Source: Paramecium tetraurelia (Eukaryota > Ciliophora > Oligohymenophorea > Peniculida > Parameciidae). Taken from it: a DNA stretch of 64,000 bases. The position numbers and the translations under genes are program-made. The notes below the pieces were generated by a model. That model was not told the origin of the DNA and did not search any database. It saw only the letters and a list, made by a program, of their open reading frames with translations. Below, piece by piece: positions 26,451 through 37,715 of the stretch (the first letter of the stretch is position 1; each line of letters opens with the position of its first letter). Location: contig NW_001798989.1 in the NCBI RefSeq assembly GCF_000165425.1, forward strand, positions 310,001 to 374,000, in the 5' to 3' direction.

Positions 26451-27335
26451 TCTCGCAGATAAAATATATTTTAATTTTTTTGTGGAACATAATTATATTT
26501 TAACTCATTTCTCACTATAATTATCCCAATTAAGTAAATAAATGGGATAAACTGAGTTGATTCAAATTTTTCTTTATTTATTTGAAGTCTATTCTTTTCA
26601 AAACTGTATCCCTGCTTAGAATAAACAAATTTTTTCTTGAATCAAAGTTGTACCTTAATTTCTCTATTTTTATTTCATTAAAATATACCATTCCTTCGAA
26701 GATTGCTACTAAAAGTCTAACAATTCAATCTGAATGATGCTGGCTAATTTTATTATTTTATTTTTTTAAAGATTGTATTTGACTATCAGCATTGTAAGTA
26801 ATTCATGTAAATAATTCTCATAATCAAATAATCAATTCACTATTATATTGAAATTATAAATTTCTCAGAAACAAGCTTAAATTTTCCTTTTGAATTAGAT
26901 TGTATAACGCAACGACAGAAACTTGCAAAAGAAAATAACTTATAGTTTTTAGTTAATTAATCTCGATTAAGTAAGTTAAATATAATGATTATTATGCCCC
27001 TTCTTAAATAAGATTCAAGACCTCATTAATTTTGTAGATATTTTGATTTTGTTAAAGATTGTTGAATTTAGCTTAAATCCCTTTTTGGAAATAAAAGTTT
27101 TTTAGAATGAATAGTATTTAATTTATTTTATTCTGTTTTTAGTAGATTCTTCAAGACAACATTACATTTCAAAAATTATCAATAGATTATCATAATAGAA
27201 ATATATGCCTTTTAGAATATTAAACTCAATTAAAGATGAAAGAAGGAGATTGATAGAGTATATAATTCAATTGAAGGATGGAGAAATTTGAAAATGATTT
27301 GATAACAAAATTGAATAAAAGTAATTGAATAACAA
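26451..27335. other. Intergenic, 885 bp, unresolved
   Basis: Lies between tandem family members C and D. On the minus strand a short protein-like frame reads KQGYSFEKNRLQINKEKFES, but it has no start and no match to the family. It may be noncoding or a degraded fragment. Confidence 0.4.
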
Positions 27336-28973
27336 TCATATATCGTTTATTTTATGCTAGTATATATTTTAAACTACTTTTTTAAATTTTTTTGTTAGAT
27401 TAGAGTACCAACTTCGCCTTTCTAATACCAATCTTAATTAGTCGCTTTTAAAAGTTCCTTTAAAAAACTCTTCTATATCAGTTTGAATCGGAACTAAAAT
27501 CATTCCAAACTTATTTTTTCCTATTTGCATTTACTAATATTAAAATTAAGTATTAGGTTTTTTAACTTCTGGAATGTCAGAAAATGTAGTTATAAATAAT
27601 TATTGGAGAATACTAATAAAACCTCTGATCAAAAATTAGATATTTTAATCATCTGAATTGAAAATTTTTTTGTTTTCAGTAAGCAGGACTAAATTTGGGA
27701 TAAAATTATTCATAAGTACACACTCTGTAGCTATCATCGCCTTTTCTTTAGGTGTTATTTTAGAGTATTTGTTTTATAGGTAGTTAGTTCTTTTAGTTAC
27801 AAATATGTTATATGATTGTCTATATTCTACAAATTATTCTAAATAAGATTAATATCCAAGCTCCGGTAAAAAAGTTTGAGACTGTGTTGTGATTTCAAGG
27901 TTGGAAATAAGATGAGAGCATAAATTTAAAAAGTTAGTTATAGCTAAGTCTTTATAGAAATCTTCGAGATTGCTTTCCTATATTCTTAATAGAAATATTA
28001 CAATAAAATTCCATTATTTAAGTGTTTAAAATTTTAATACAGAAAGAACTTTAGTCAAGGATATCTGAGTCCATTGCTTTATTTTACTCTAGACCTATTT
28101 ATCCTTAAATTTAAAAATTTTGCTTAGTTGAAAATATAGCTACTAACTCTATAGCCATAATTTTTTCTTTGGTCTACGGCGTAATATATGAATATATTTT
28201 ACCTCACTAATATCATCATTCTAAATACAGCCCGAACAACCAAAAAATAGGTTTTAAATTTATTTGTTTTGATTTACAACTGAACTTAGTTTTAAGTATT
28301 CTAAAAGGTCTAAAAGATTTATTATTTTTTATCTTAGGATGCATCGTCCTCATCTTTTTTGAATACTTTTTATACTGAATTATTATTTTTCAGTATGAAT
28401 GACATATGTTCTTCCACATCATATGGATCTTCCTTTTCAGTTGTATAATCTAAAGTTTTTAAATTTTAATTTATTTGAAAAGAAGATTGCCGCTTTTTTG
28501 GAGAATGATTCAGGTAAAATTAATTCTATGAAAAATAGCTTTAGTTTGTGCAAAATCTTTTTTCAAGATTTTATTCAGTGGACTATTCATAAAGGAAATT
28601 GTGATAAAATCCTAGATTTTCATCACTAAGCTCTTAAAATTGAATAGATTATTGAGTATTTAGTTATATATCTTGAACTGCTGATATTTTACTTTCTTTT
28701 TGTGGTTAGATAAATTTCGTCATCTAAGATTCATTCAACACTTTCGCTTATTGTTCTGGACAACTTTCACCATTATATTTTCTGGATAAATGCACTGAAA
28801 GATTTAATGCATTATACTGATGAGGGAGAATAAAAGGAGGAAAGAATATATCAGGTTCATTCTAATTTATTTATTTTGGAACAAACTTGTCATCCTTAGC
28901 CAAACCTCTCTCAGCAGCACTTTAGAAATTAAATCTCGATCCTTTATAAGTTTATGGTTGTATTACTTTTCAT
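27336..28973 (-). CDS. Tandem family member D, 522 aa
   Basis: Introns of 25, 22 and 22 nt give exactly 523 codons in phase, starting MKRSRFNFQSAAERGLAKDD. A Pro/Gln-rich N terminus (FFPPFILPHQYNALNLSVHL) leads into the family domain: PIFWLFGL plus EVKYIHILRRRPKKKLW, then YNIFVTKRTNYLQNKYSKI, where the motif is FVTKRT instead of FVAKRT, then MIATECVLMNNFIPNLVLL, and the end VVQNIYQHKINDI. It is the most divergent of the four and the only one with three clear introns. The first intron follows the seventh coding base, so the start codon exon is tiny; the in-phase total length supports it. No known function. Confidence 0.75.
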
Positions 28974-29164
28974 CTAATAATGCACTAGAGATTTTGATAA
29001 ATAAATTATTATATCAAAGTTATTCAATATGAAATGTTACCATTATCACTAAAGAATTAAAAAAATTATTAATATTTGTTTCGTTTTTATATAGTAGATG
29101 ATGTTATTCTAATCTAAGCTCGAAACAATATTATTATTTTCATAATAACTCAATTTTTGCAAAA

Positions 29165-30218
29165 ATGTAAAGACATAGTAATGAGACTAATCCAGTGGAA
29201 TTTGTGATTGATGCTTAGAGTTCGAAGGCACCAAGTTCCCAGGAATTCGAATTTGAGACATAATCCTTTACTAGCAAAGAGGATCTCCTAAATAATTAGA
29301 ATTTTAAACCATTCTTATAGGAAAGAGATTCCACGGGAAAATTGGTTGGAAAAGACAGAAAGTTACACTTTCTTAAAGGTTAATAAATAGTATTGTACAC
29401 ATCAGACTCTAAGAGACTTTAAGTAAAACTAAATTTATTGATATTAGTTTTCAACTACATCAATTTTAGGTCTCAATCCTAGAGCTGTAACAGCAGATGA
29501 TAGAAGAATGGCCAAACGAGAGCCACTTAAGAATTTTAAATTAAATTTGTAGGCTGATCAAGGCTTTATCAAATAGTTTAGAGAAATAACTAAACATATT
29601 AAACCATCATCCAAAATGAATAGTGGATTTTTAGGACCTCATCGAGATTATTATTATAAAACAGTATTTAGAAAATTCAATTAAACAAGACAAAAACTCC
29701 AGGTCCAGGCGTATATTAATCTCTTTATATTACAGCTTCGAATCCAATTGAATTTCCAAAGAGTCCACAAATAAGTAAGCCTGGTTAGCCAGTTTGTAGT
29801 AAGGACTTTTACGATTTCAATATGGTTCAGAAGAATATCTCTGGGCCTTCCTTTGTAAAAACTTAGAGTCGTGATAGTGCTTATTAAAGAGGAATTTTCG
29901 CTTAAATTGAAATAGAAAAAAGATAAACTTTGAAATAAAAACCAGAAGAATATGATGAATAAAGGATTGATAGAGAAATAGACTATTTATTGCAGCAATA
30001 ATAAAAATATGGAAAATAATGTATGAACATAATTGATTAATTAGCGTAACCAAATTTAGCTTGGCCAGTTCCTTTATAAAAAATCGAATTGCCAGAGAAA
30101 GTACATGGACAATGGACTAAGATGCTGTATTAATCTATTTATTAATAAAACTAGCGAACGCTATGGGTTTAAAAAGTAAACTGGAGGCAGATTAATAAAG
30201 AATACAACTGCTTTGTGA
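29165..30218 (+). CDS. Hypothetical protein with STPGR/SHIPPO-like motif, 325 aa
   Basis: Introns of 25, 26 and 25 nt (the last at 30,176-30,200) give 325 aa from MQRHSNETNPVEFVID. A KTTKTPGPGVYQSLY segment resembles the short Pro-Gly-Pro-x-x-Tyr motifs of SHIPPO/STPGR proteins, which bind or line microtubules of cilia. Only one clear copy is visible, so the assignment is weak. The remainder is charged and glutamine-rich, with no membrane segment. The stop lies 38 bp before the Myb gene. If the last intron were not removed, the frame would run straight into the Myb gene; removal gives a clean stop. Confidence 0.65.
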
Positions 30219-30256
30219 TTATAATATGTCGAAACAGTATTAATTAATATTTAAAT

Positions 30257-31787
30257 ATGACTGATAGAAAGGCCTGGAATTAAAAAGTATTATGATATCA
30301 ATAAATAAATGAATAGGAAGATATAGCCATTCTTCACTTAGTTAAGCAATATGGGATAAAAAAATGGACAACTGTGGCTGAAAAAATGAAAGAAATATAT
30401 GGGTTATTTGGTCGATCTGGGAAATAATGCAGAGAAAGGTATCATAATCATTTGGATCCATCAATAAACAAGGATCCTTGGAGTGAAAGTGAAGAGAAGA
30501 TAATATTTTTGGCACATAGAGAACATGGAAACAAATGGGTAATATTAGGAAATTTAAAGATTTTAAGGCAGAAATTGCAAAATTACTTCCAGGTAGAACA
30601 GATAATGCCATAAAAAATCATTTCTATTCAACCTTAAGAAGAAGTTTAAGACGTATAAATAAAATGATTGGTGACAAAAACAGTAATCTGCGTAAATAAA
30701 TATTTAGCAAAGAAAAGTGTACCCAATAGATCAAGGACATTAAGCCAGGTGTTTTGTCCAAGATCTTCATACTAGCTGAAAAAAATCCATCTGAACTTAA
30801 AGATGATCATATGAAAAAGTTATGCATAGCTTGCAAAGGCTTATAAGATTCCATTCTTGAATTTGCATAATCTAAGCAAAAATCATAGATCATTCAATTC
30901 AATGAAGAGAAATTCAAGCAATTGATAGAGAAAATTATGGATTTTAAGTATTACTCTGAAACTCTATATTAAGCGGACTTTATACTAAATAAAGAGAGAA
31001 TAAATTAAAATCAAGAAAATTAAATTTGAAGAAAAGAAAGAATATTGTTGAGGAGGATGATGATGAAGAGGATGATTCATATTCTAGTTTTTATAAAATT
31101 GAAGACAATAGTATTTAAATACCAATAAAGAGATCAATTCGATAAAGTTCAAGAAAAAAAATTGTAATAATTTCATACATATTGAATATAGAAATTCAAC
31201 GATGAAGATGAACTTGATATTATTATTAGGACTAAACAGGGTTCAGTCTTTAAAATAATTTATGATAGATTTTAATTTTAAACATATGAAAATGTATTCA
31301 ATCTACTTATTTAAAGGAATCTTCATAAGAATCTCAAAATGAATAAAATTCTAATTAGAATTTACAAAATAAAATTACTCAATTAACAATTTCTTCAAAT
31401 AAACTAAATTTTGAAAATACAAATTCTAAAGAATTAAAAAATGAAACAATTCATTTTGAGAATATTCATACTAGTAAGTCTAGTTTTACACCCTTAATTT
31501 TGATCAAACCATTACTTAATGTTGATCATTCAAACTTTGATCAATATTTAGAAAAGTTGAAACAAGATATTGGTTTTAATTATTATTTATAATTAGATGC
31601 AAATTCTTAAAAATATCTATAAGGAGAAGACCTTAATTTAGATATCAATATTGATTTTGCAGAAGCGACCAAAGATTTTACGAAATCATCAAGCTCTAAA
31701 TTTGGATACACTTCAAGTGCATTTAAAAAATACAAAAAAGATCTAGATTTAGATAATTTCTTTGTCACACCAAATAATTATTAATGA
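30257..31787 (+). CDS. R2R3 Myb-type DNA-binding protein
   Basis: Introns of 30, 29, 26, 28 and 23 nt leave 464 aa in phase. Two Myb repeats occupy about residues 7-115. Repeat one is [18 protein letters not shown]...[14 protein letters not shown]. Repeat two is [20 protein letters not shown] followed by [20 protein letters not shown]. The tryptophan spacing and the [17 protein letters not shown] end are diagnostic. Introns cut just after the first Trp-containing segment and inside repeat two. The C-terminal 300 residues are acidic ([14 protein letters not shown]), Ser/Asn/Gln-rich and likely disordered. A nuclear transcription or chromatin factor, possibly related to animal c-Myb or plant three-repeat Myb proteins; targets unknown. 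Its stop is 19 bp from the stop of the opposite-strand gene. Confidence 0.9.
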
Positions 31788-31806
31788 TAAATTTAATCAT
31801 GAAATT

Positions 31807-32481
31807 TCAAAATTATTTCCATGTATTCTAAAAGAAATCTACAAATATTAAAATTTATACATTAGAGTTCATTTTATTAAGTTTGGCTTCTTACTGATAA
31901 AGGATTCTTTATCAAAGGAGAATTCAAGAAGTTATTAGCTATCTAATCCATATTCACTGTCTTTGATGATTTATAACTATTTTAACTAACTTTCTAAGAT
32001 TGTGTTTATTTTATTTATTATTCGACTTTTGTACTGAGTTGGTTACTTTTATTTTTCAAATTTAACGATAAGAAATTTAAATCTTAATCTTAAATCGATA
32101 CATTCTTTTTGCACTTATTACTAGCTTATTCCTTTTTCTTCTGAATAGGTGAATATTATGATTAGATCAATGGACTTTTTGAAATTCTTAACTATTTATC
32201 CTCAGTAAATGTGAAATTCCCTATTCTAGGAGTTATTGACTATTAGATATTGATAACTTTTTCTTTTAAAGTTGCCATCTCTTTTCTTAGCTTTTATTGT
32301 TTGCAAGAGCCTAGTTATAAATTTTGAATATACTTGCAATAAGTTTTATCGTCTCAATCGATATATCCTAAGTTTTACTTTTCATAGCTGATATTCCGAT
32401 TATCACAAGGTATTTGACTAGTTTTTGTGTAAACATAAGATCATAGTCCTTTATAAATGAAGTTAATTCTTTGATATTCAT
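31807..32481 (-). CDS. Hypothetical protein, 206 aa
   Basis: Three exons with introns of 32 and 22 nt give 206 aa, MNIKELTSFIKDYDLMFTQK to ...FFQNTWKQF. The N-terminal ~70 residues look like a compact helical domain (FTQKLVKYLVIIGISAMKSK). The rest is Ser/Gln/Lys-rich and disordered with many TAA/TAG glutamines. The N-terminal helical part, with buried Ile/Leu and a DISIETIKLIASIF helix, is reminiscent of histone-fold-like or other small helical bundles, but I cannot assign it. The opposite strand also has a long frame; it is interrupted by TGA twice and has no glutamine-codon signature, so this strand is preferred. Confidence 0.65.
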
Positions 32482-32861
32482 TGTTAATTAATATTCTTCT
32501 AACAATTAATGAAACCAAAATTTTATCAATATGTGATCTATAAGTTAGAATTTAATAACATTTCTTTATTTGAGTTATAGCAATAGGACTATACTTCTTA
32601 ATATAAATTATTTTAAGAAATTAAGAAAAATGATTAACATTTATCATTCTGAAAAAAGAAAGTTCGTATTAATATAAAACATTTAAATAAAAAATCAATG
32701 GCAGTTCAAATTTTATAAGAATTTGATAATTTTGTACAAATCTAATACAAACTAACAATGGTCAGTAGTAACATTATTAGGTCATTAAAAGGTAAACCTA
32801 TTTAATATTTATTACGATATGATATTATAATTAAGATGAGATAATTAAATTTATTTGTCTA

Positions 32862-35150
32862 ATGAAATTGTTTAGCTTTTTAAAAAGAAAAACAAATAAT
32901 CTTCATCATATCACGTACTCAAATAATGATGAATATCATGGTATCTATAATGTGAAATAATATAGGGGAAATGAAAGAAAGCTTAAAACATGGAAAAGGA
33001 GTCTACAAATTTGATAATGGCAATAGGTATGAAGGTGAATGGTCTAAAAATCAAAAACATGGAAAAGGGAAGTATTATTATAGCAGTGGAGAATTATATA
33101 TTGGACAATGGAAAGAAAACAAGAAAAGTGGTCATGGCTAACATTTCGGATTACATGGCGATAGATATGTTGGATAATGGTCACATAACTACAAGCACGG
33201 TAAGGGAACAATTTTTTATGGAGATAATTCAATTTATTCTGGTAACTAAAATTTATAATTGTAAGGTGAATTTTAAGAAAATAAAAAAAATGGTCCCGGT
33301 TACTTCTACAGCTCCATAACAAAGGAGTTGAGCTTTTAAATGTTTGAGAATGACAAATTGCTTGAATAAAGTCCAGTTGAGAAAGTTCCAAGTGAATTTG
33401 AAAATGTGTTTTCTGCTTATTTAGTGCATGATAATCATATTAAACATCTTCAATCCTAATTAAATAAATCTGATGAAAATCACTTGATACAACAAGAGGC
33501 ACATGGATTTGAAACACTTCAAGCTTTAAATGAAACTGTTACTGTGAAGGGAAACAAAAAAAGTATTAAATTATTTATTTATATTAATTAGTGTAAGATT
33601 GGAATACAAATGATGTTTGTGTATGGTTGGAATGCTTAGGTTTATCCTAATATAAGGAAAATTTCTAGAAAAATCAAATGGTAGGAGAAATCCTACATAA
33701 TTTGACAGATAAGGAATTGAAAGAAGAATTAGGCATCCAGATACTTGGACATAGAAAACAAATCTTATAGTAGATTAATATGCACAAAAAATACTACATA
33801 AAAACGATGTCGAATTAAATATAAAAGACAGAAAGTGAAAATTCAGCTGATTAATCTTCGAAATATGATCAATTGTTTTCTATCATTCAAAAGATCGAGT
33901 CTACAACAACTTTAGGAAAGGAAACTAAGATTCCAAAGTAAAAGAAATAAAAGTAAAAATCTACTTAAGGATCTGAAGAAAAATAATCTTCTCCTTTATC
34001 TTAAAAAAAATAATCTCCAAAATAAGGTAATTAAGGTTAAATTATAAAAACAGAGGATAATTGTGATCTCAATAATTTTAATGTTGACAATTTGAATAGA
34101 TTAGATTCTTCAGGGGAAAGCTCTTTCTGTTCAATTGAAATTTAATAAACTCAGTTAAAGGCAGAGAATGTTTATCAGAAATTTTTAGATAAGGGTTACT
34201 ATAATGCTTAAGAACATAATTTGTAGTAGAAGCACTAAGAGAAAATAATGAGTTTATTGAAAGACTTAGGAATTAATGAAAAGTTATTAATCAATTTCTA
34301 AGAAATCAAATAAGGAACACAAATTGGAGAAGGAAATTTTGGAATAGTTTATAAAGGAAATTGGCTTGGATAGGATGTAGCCATCAAATCATATTGTTAG
34401 AAATAAGACCAATCTAAAAATAGATAAACTATGGCCGATTTTCTAAAGGAGGTCCAAGTTATCTCTGAATTGAGGCATCCAAATATTGTGCTCTATATGG
34501 GTGTTTGTATCAAAAAACACAACTTATATCTAATTACAGAGTATTATTTATTTAAATTTAGATATATGGAAAATGGAAGTTTGTATGATCATATTCATAA
34601 AAAAAAATCAAAAAATCTAAATTTTGTTCATATTATTGAGGATATAGCTCTAGGAATGTATAACCTCCATGGAAGAGGTATTATGCATTGTGACTTGAAA
34701 TCCTCGAATGTACTAATTGATTCAGATTGGAATGTTAAGCTTTGTGATTTTGGTTTATCAAGGATTAAGACCAAGAAAACAAAAAGTACAATTGGAACCT
34801 CTTATTAAATGGCTCCAGAAATAATGAGAGGAGAGCCATACACTGAAAAATCAGATGTCTTTTCTTTTGGAATGATTTTATGGGAAATTATGACTGGTAA
34901 AATTCCATATCAGAATTTATCCATAACTTAAATCATTGAAACTGTTGGTTGGGGACATAATCTTGTTGAAATTCCCTAACAAAGTAATCCTCCAGTTTTG
35001 GCAATTCTTGCTAAAGATTGTCTTTAAAAGGAACCATCTAAAAGACCTAATTTTGCAAGAATTGTTGAAATAATTTAATAAAGTAAAAATAATAAGTGTC
35101 AGAACAAAGATAAAGCTAAAAAATTATTGATCGACTTTTTATAAAATTGA
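32862..35150 (+). CDS. MORN-SAM-TKL protein kinase, 729 aa
   Basis: Introns of 25, 24, 29 and 21 nt give 729 aa. Domain order: MORN repeats at about residues 25-140 (YEGEWSKNQKHGKGKYYYSS, YIGQWKENKKSGHGQHFG); a SAM domain at about 225-290 (VCVWLECLGLSQYKENFQ...NLTDKELKEELGI); a Gln/Lys/Ser-rich linker; and a kinase domain at about 455-720. The kinase has IGEGNFGIVYKGNW, VAIK, HCDLKSSN, CDFGLS, TSYQMAPEIM and SDVFSFGMILWEIM, which places it in the tyrosine-kinase-like group. ATP-binding Lys, catalytic Asp and DFG are present, so it should be active. The usual HRD is HCD, which makes it a non-RD kinase. MORN repeats suggest membrane or cortex attachment and the SAM domain suggests self-association; substrate unknown. 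Confidence 0.9.
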
Positions 35151-36136
35151 AGTTTACATTTATAATATGTATTATAATTGATTGATTGAATTTTAAATTA
35201 AACTAATTCTTATACAATATTTACGCTTAGTTTTTTAATTTATTGATTATCAAAGGCTATTCTTTCACTGAAAATAATTGCTTTATCAAATTAAATAATT
35301 AAGTTCTATTGATCACTGAAATATTAATTTACTTATTTAAAATATCAAAATTAAATGTAACTCCAAAAATAGTGTTAGATTAAAGAAAACATTACATCAA
35401 CACAGTCATTTTGTTAAGAAAAGATTCAAAGAGGATTATTAAATTTTAATATTGTATATTTATTTTAATAAGCTTATTTAAACATTTACTTTAAAACATT
35501 CAATTTCTGAATAGAAATTGAATTGCTTTGAATTGTGTCACAATATATTTTTAAGCCATAAATATGTCTAGTTCTAATTTCGAGTGTAAAAATTAATAAT
35601 AAAGTATTTATTCAATGTTATCATAAGAAATTAAGTATTGCTTAAATTTAGATTAAGTTTAATTAATAAAGAAGTGTACATGGAAAATTAAATTTTTATC
35701 ACAATTTCTTAGAATTCACTATTAGAATTAGTAATTTTCTAAATAAATAATATTTTTAGATATTATGGAGGATGCGGATGAAATAATGTAGTTTTGGAAG
35801 GAAAATTTAATTAAATTCTAGAGAGAAAAATGAATGAAAACGATAAAATAATCATAAAAGAGCCGACATAATCTTATTACTTAGGAGTATTTTGTCTTTC
35901 GAATTATAATGAATAGGTGGTAAAGAACTGAAATTTGGAGGGAAATTAAATGAGTTTTTGAAATGAGGAGTTGTGGGGAGTGAGGAGAACTATGAGTAAT
36001 ATATGTATGAAAATTAAAGGGGGAATGAAGACATTATAAATTGAGTAATATTTCCATCTAATTTTTAGTTAGAAAATCTTGGAGAAATTAAAATTATCAA
36101 TTATATTCAATATTTTCATTTACAATATTATAATAA
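35151..36136. other. Intergenic, 986 bp
   Basis: No supported gene. The longest ATG frame (MEDADEIMQFWKENL from 35,764) is 22 codons. A locally purine-rich segment (GAGGAGTTGTGGGGAGTGAG, near 35,963) stands out from the AT-rich background and lies about 170 bp before the next gene; it resembles the G-rich patch before actin. Confidence 0.5.
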
Positions 36137-37618
36137 ATGAATAATGATAATACAAACAATGATGCAAATTACAATGAATTTGAACTTCAGCTTCAAAGAT
36201 TTTAATTTTCGCTCTATGCTTTCGGATTTAATTTTTATTTAGACAATCAGGAATTTAATAGAGGAGATTCCTTTGGTGAAGAGGATGATATAGTAAGAGG
36301 TTAGAGATTAGCCCAAAGAAGAGAAAGAAATTCGCCAAGGTAATATTTTGATTGAAGTGTAGGGAAAAATATTAAAATCTTTAAAAATATCTTCAAAAGC
36401 GCACAGAGCCTATACAAAATGATCATTTAGATTAGAGTTAACCTTACATCAAAGTTACTTGTCAAAGAAATACGAATGTGAATAATCAATATTTTATTAA
36501 CGAATTTGGGTAATTAAAATAAGGATTTTTATAGACTGATTGGCTCGCTAAAAAACACAAACTCAAAAGATATTTTGATCGGAAGATCTCATCGAAATTA
36601 AAATCAAGATCTCATTCCTAATGATATAAGTAGAATTGAAATAACATTTTGATTAGTATTACCAGAAGATCGAGTAATTTCAAGGATTCATTGTAAAATA
36701 GTTTGCAAAGACTACTTTAGAAAGGATTAAATACTGGACTAAGGATATCAATTTGCATTAATGCACATCAACCTGCCAAAAATGATCAAGCATAAAATAA
36801 GTTAATTTTTAGAGTAAATTATATAATTTATAAAAGAGAACCAAGAAATGTTTACATCTAAGATTTAGGAAGTATATGTGGAACTTACTTGAGAGTATTC
36901 AGATCGGAGCCTTACTTATTATCTATTGATACTAAGTTCAGTATAGGTAGTGAGACCAACTTTAGTATTGTTTTGAATGAAACATATAAGCAAAATTTAA
37001 AAGAAGTAGATTAGGAATTTTACAGAACCTTGAAAAGATTAAGTTGTTTGAAATCATCATAGAGACATGAAATTTATTTTTAGGACAAACAGAAATAATA
37101 GGAATTTCAATAATTAGAGGAAGAAACAACAACCACCAATCCTAGAGAGTATTATTAAAAGTTAAAAGAATATAATGTTCCAATTTTAGGAATCAAATTT
37201 TCTGGTCAAGGTGTTGACTAAAATAAACAACATAACATCTTAATAGGCAAATAAAATTTAGATACAGATGATTTCTACATAGGGAGAGGAGCAGAAAATG
37301 CAATTAAGATAAATTAAAACACAATTTCTAGAAAATAATGTAGAATTAAATATTCAGTTAAGTAAATAGGTTTCTATATAATTTGTTAGACATCAATCTT
37401 GGGTAATTTCAGATGGGGCATTAGATAGAGATTCAGCTAATGGGACTTGGGTGAGCCTTTCAACCGTTGAGTAATCAGATATGAAGAAGGAATCTAATTA
37501 GATTATATTGAAACACAATTCTGAAATCAAAATAGGAGATTTCAACCTGAAAGTGGAATTAGTTAAGGGATAGAGGCGCAAATTTGGATAATAAATTAAA
37601 GAATTGCTGTCTGTTTGA
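36137..37618 (+). CDS. Double FHA-domain protein, 452 aa
   Basis: Introns of 23, 25, 27, 20 and 28 nt leave 452 aa in phase. First FHA domain at about residues 105-240: GSLKNTNSKDILIGRSHRN, ISRIHCKI, VYIQDLGSICGTYLR. Second FHA domain at about 320-445: NLDTDDFYIGRGAENAIKIN, NTISRKQCRIKY, SDGALDRDSANGTWVSLS. Both contain the family's invariant Gly-Arg, Ser-Arg-x-His (His replaced by Gln in the second) and Asn/Cys-Gly-Thr elements. FHA domains bind phosphothreonine, so this is probably a scaffold read by threonine kinases. Paired-FHA proteins of this layout are common in ciliates. The start follows a short asparagine-rich head (MNNDNTNNDANYNE). Confidence 0.85.
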
Positions 37619-37715
37619 TTGATATATTTTATTAATTAAATAATAGTGACGCTATTTTTGTTATTCATAAAATTATATCTTTTTTAATCTCTAAATAAAT
37701 TTATTTATCATAATA

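Noticed and set aside
28399-29032. Two plus-strand frames of 76 and 70 codons (MTYVLPHHMD..., MRENKRRKEY...) that look protein-like.
   Set aside because: They are antisense to tandem family member D, whose three introns and 522-aa length fit exactly; they have almost no TAA/TAG codons.
31821-32417. Plus-strand frame resembling a multi-span membrane protein (MYSKRNLQILKFIH...) interrupted by two TGA codons.
   Set aside because: The opposite strand carries a 206-aa gene with correct small introns, an ATG and many TAA/TAG glutamines. The hydrophobic plus frame is its shadow: Phe- and Leu-rich antisense of Lys/Gln/Asn codons.
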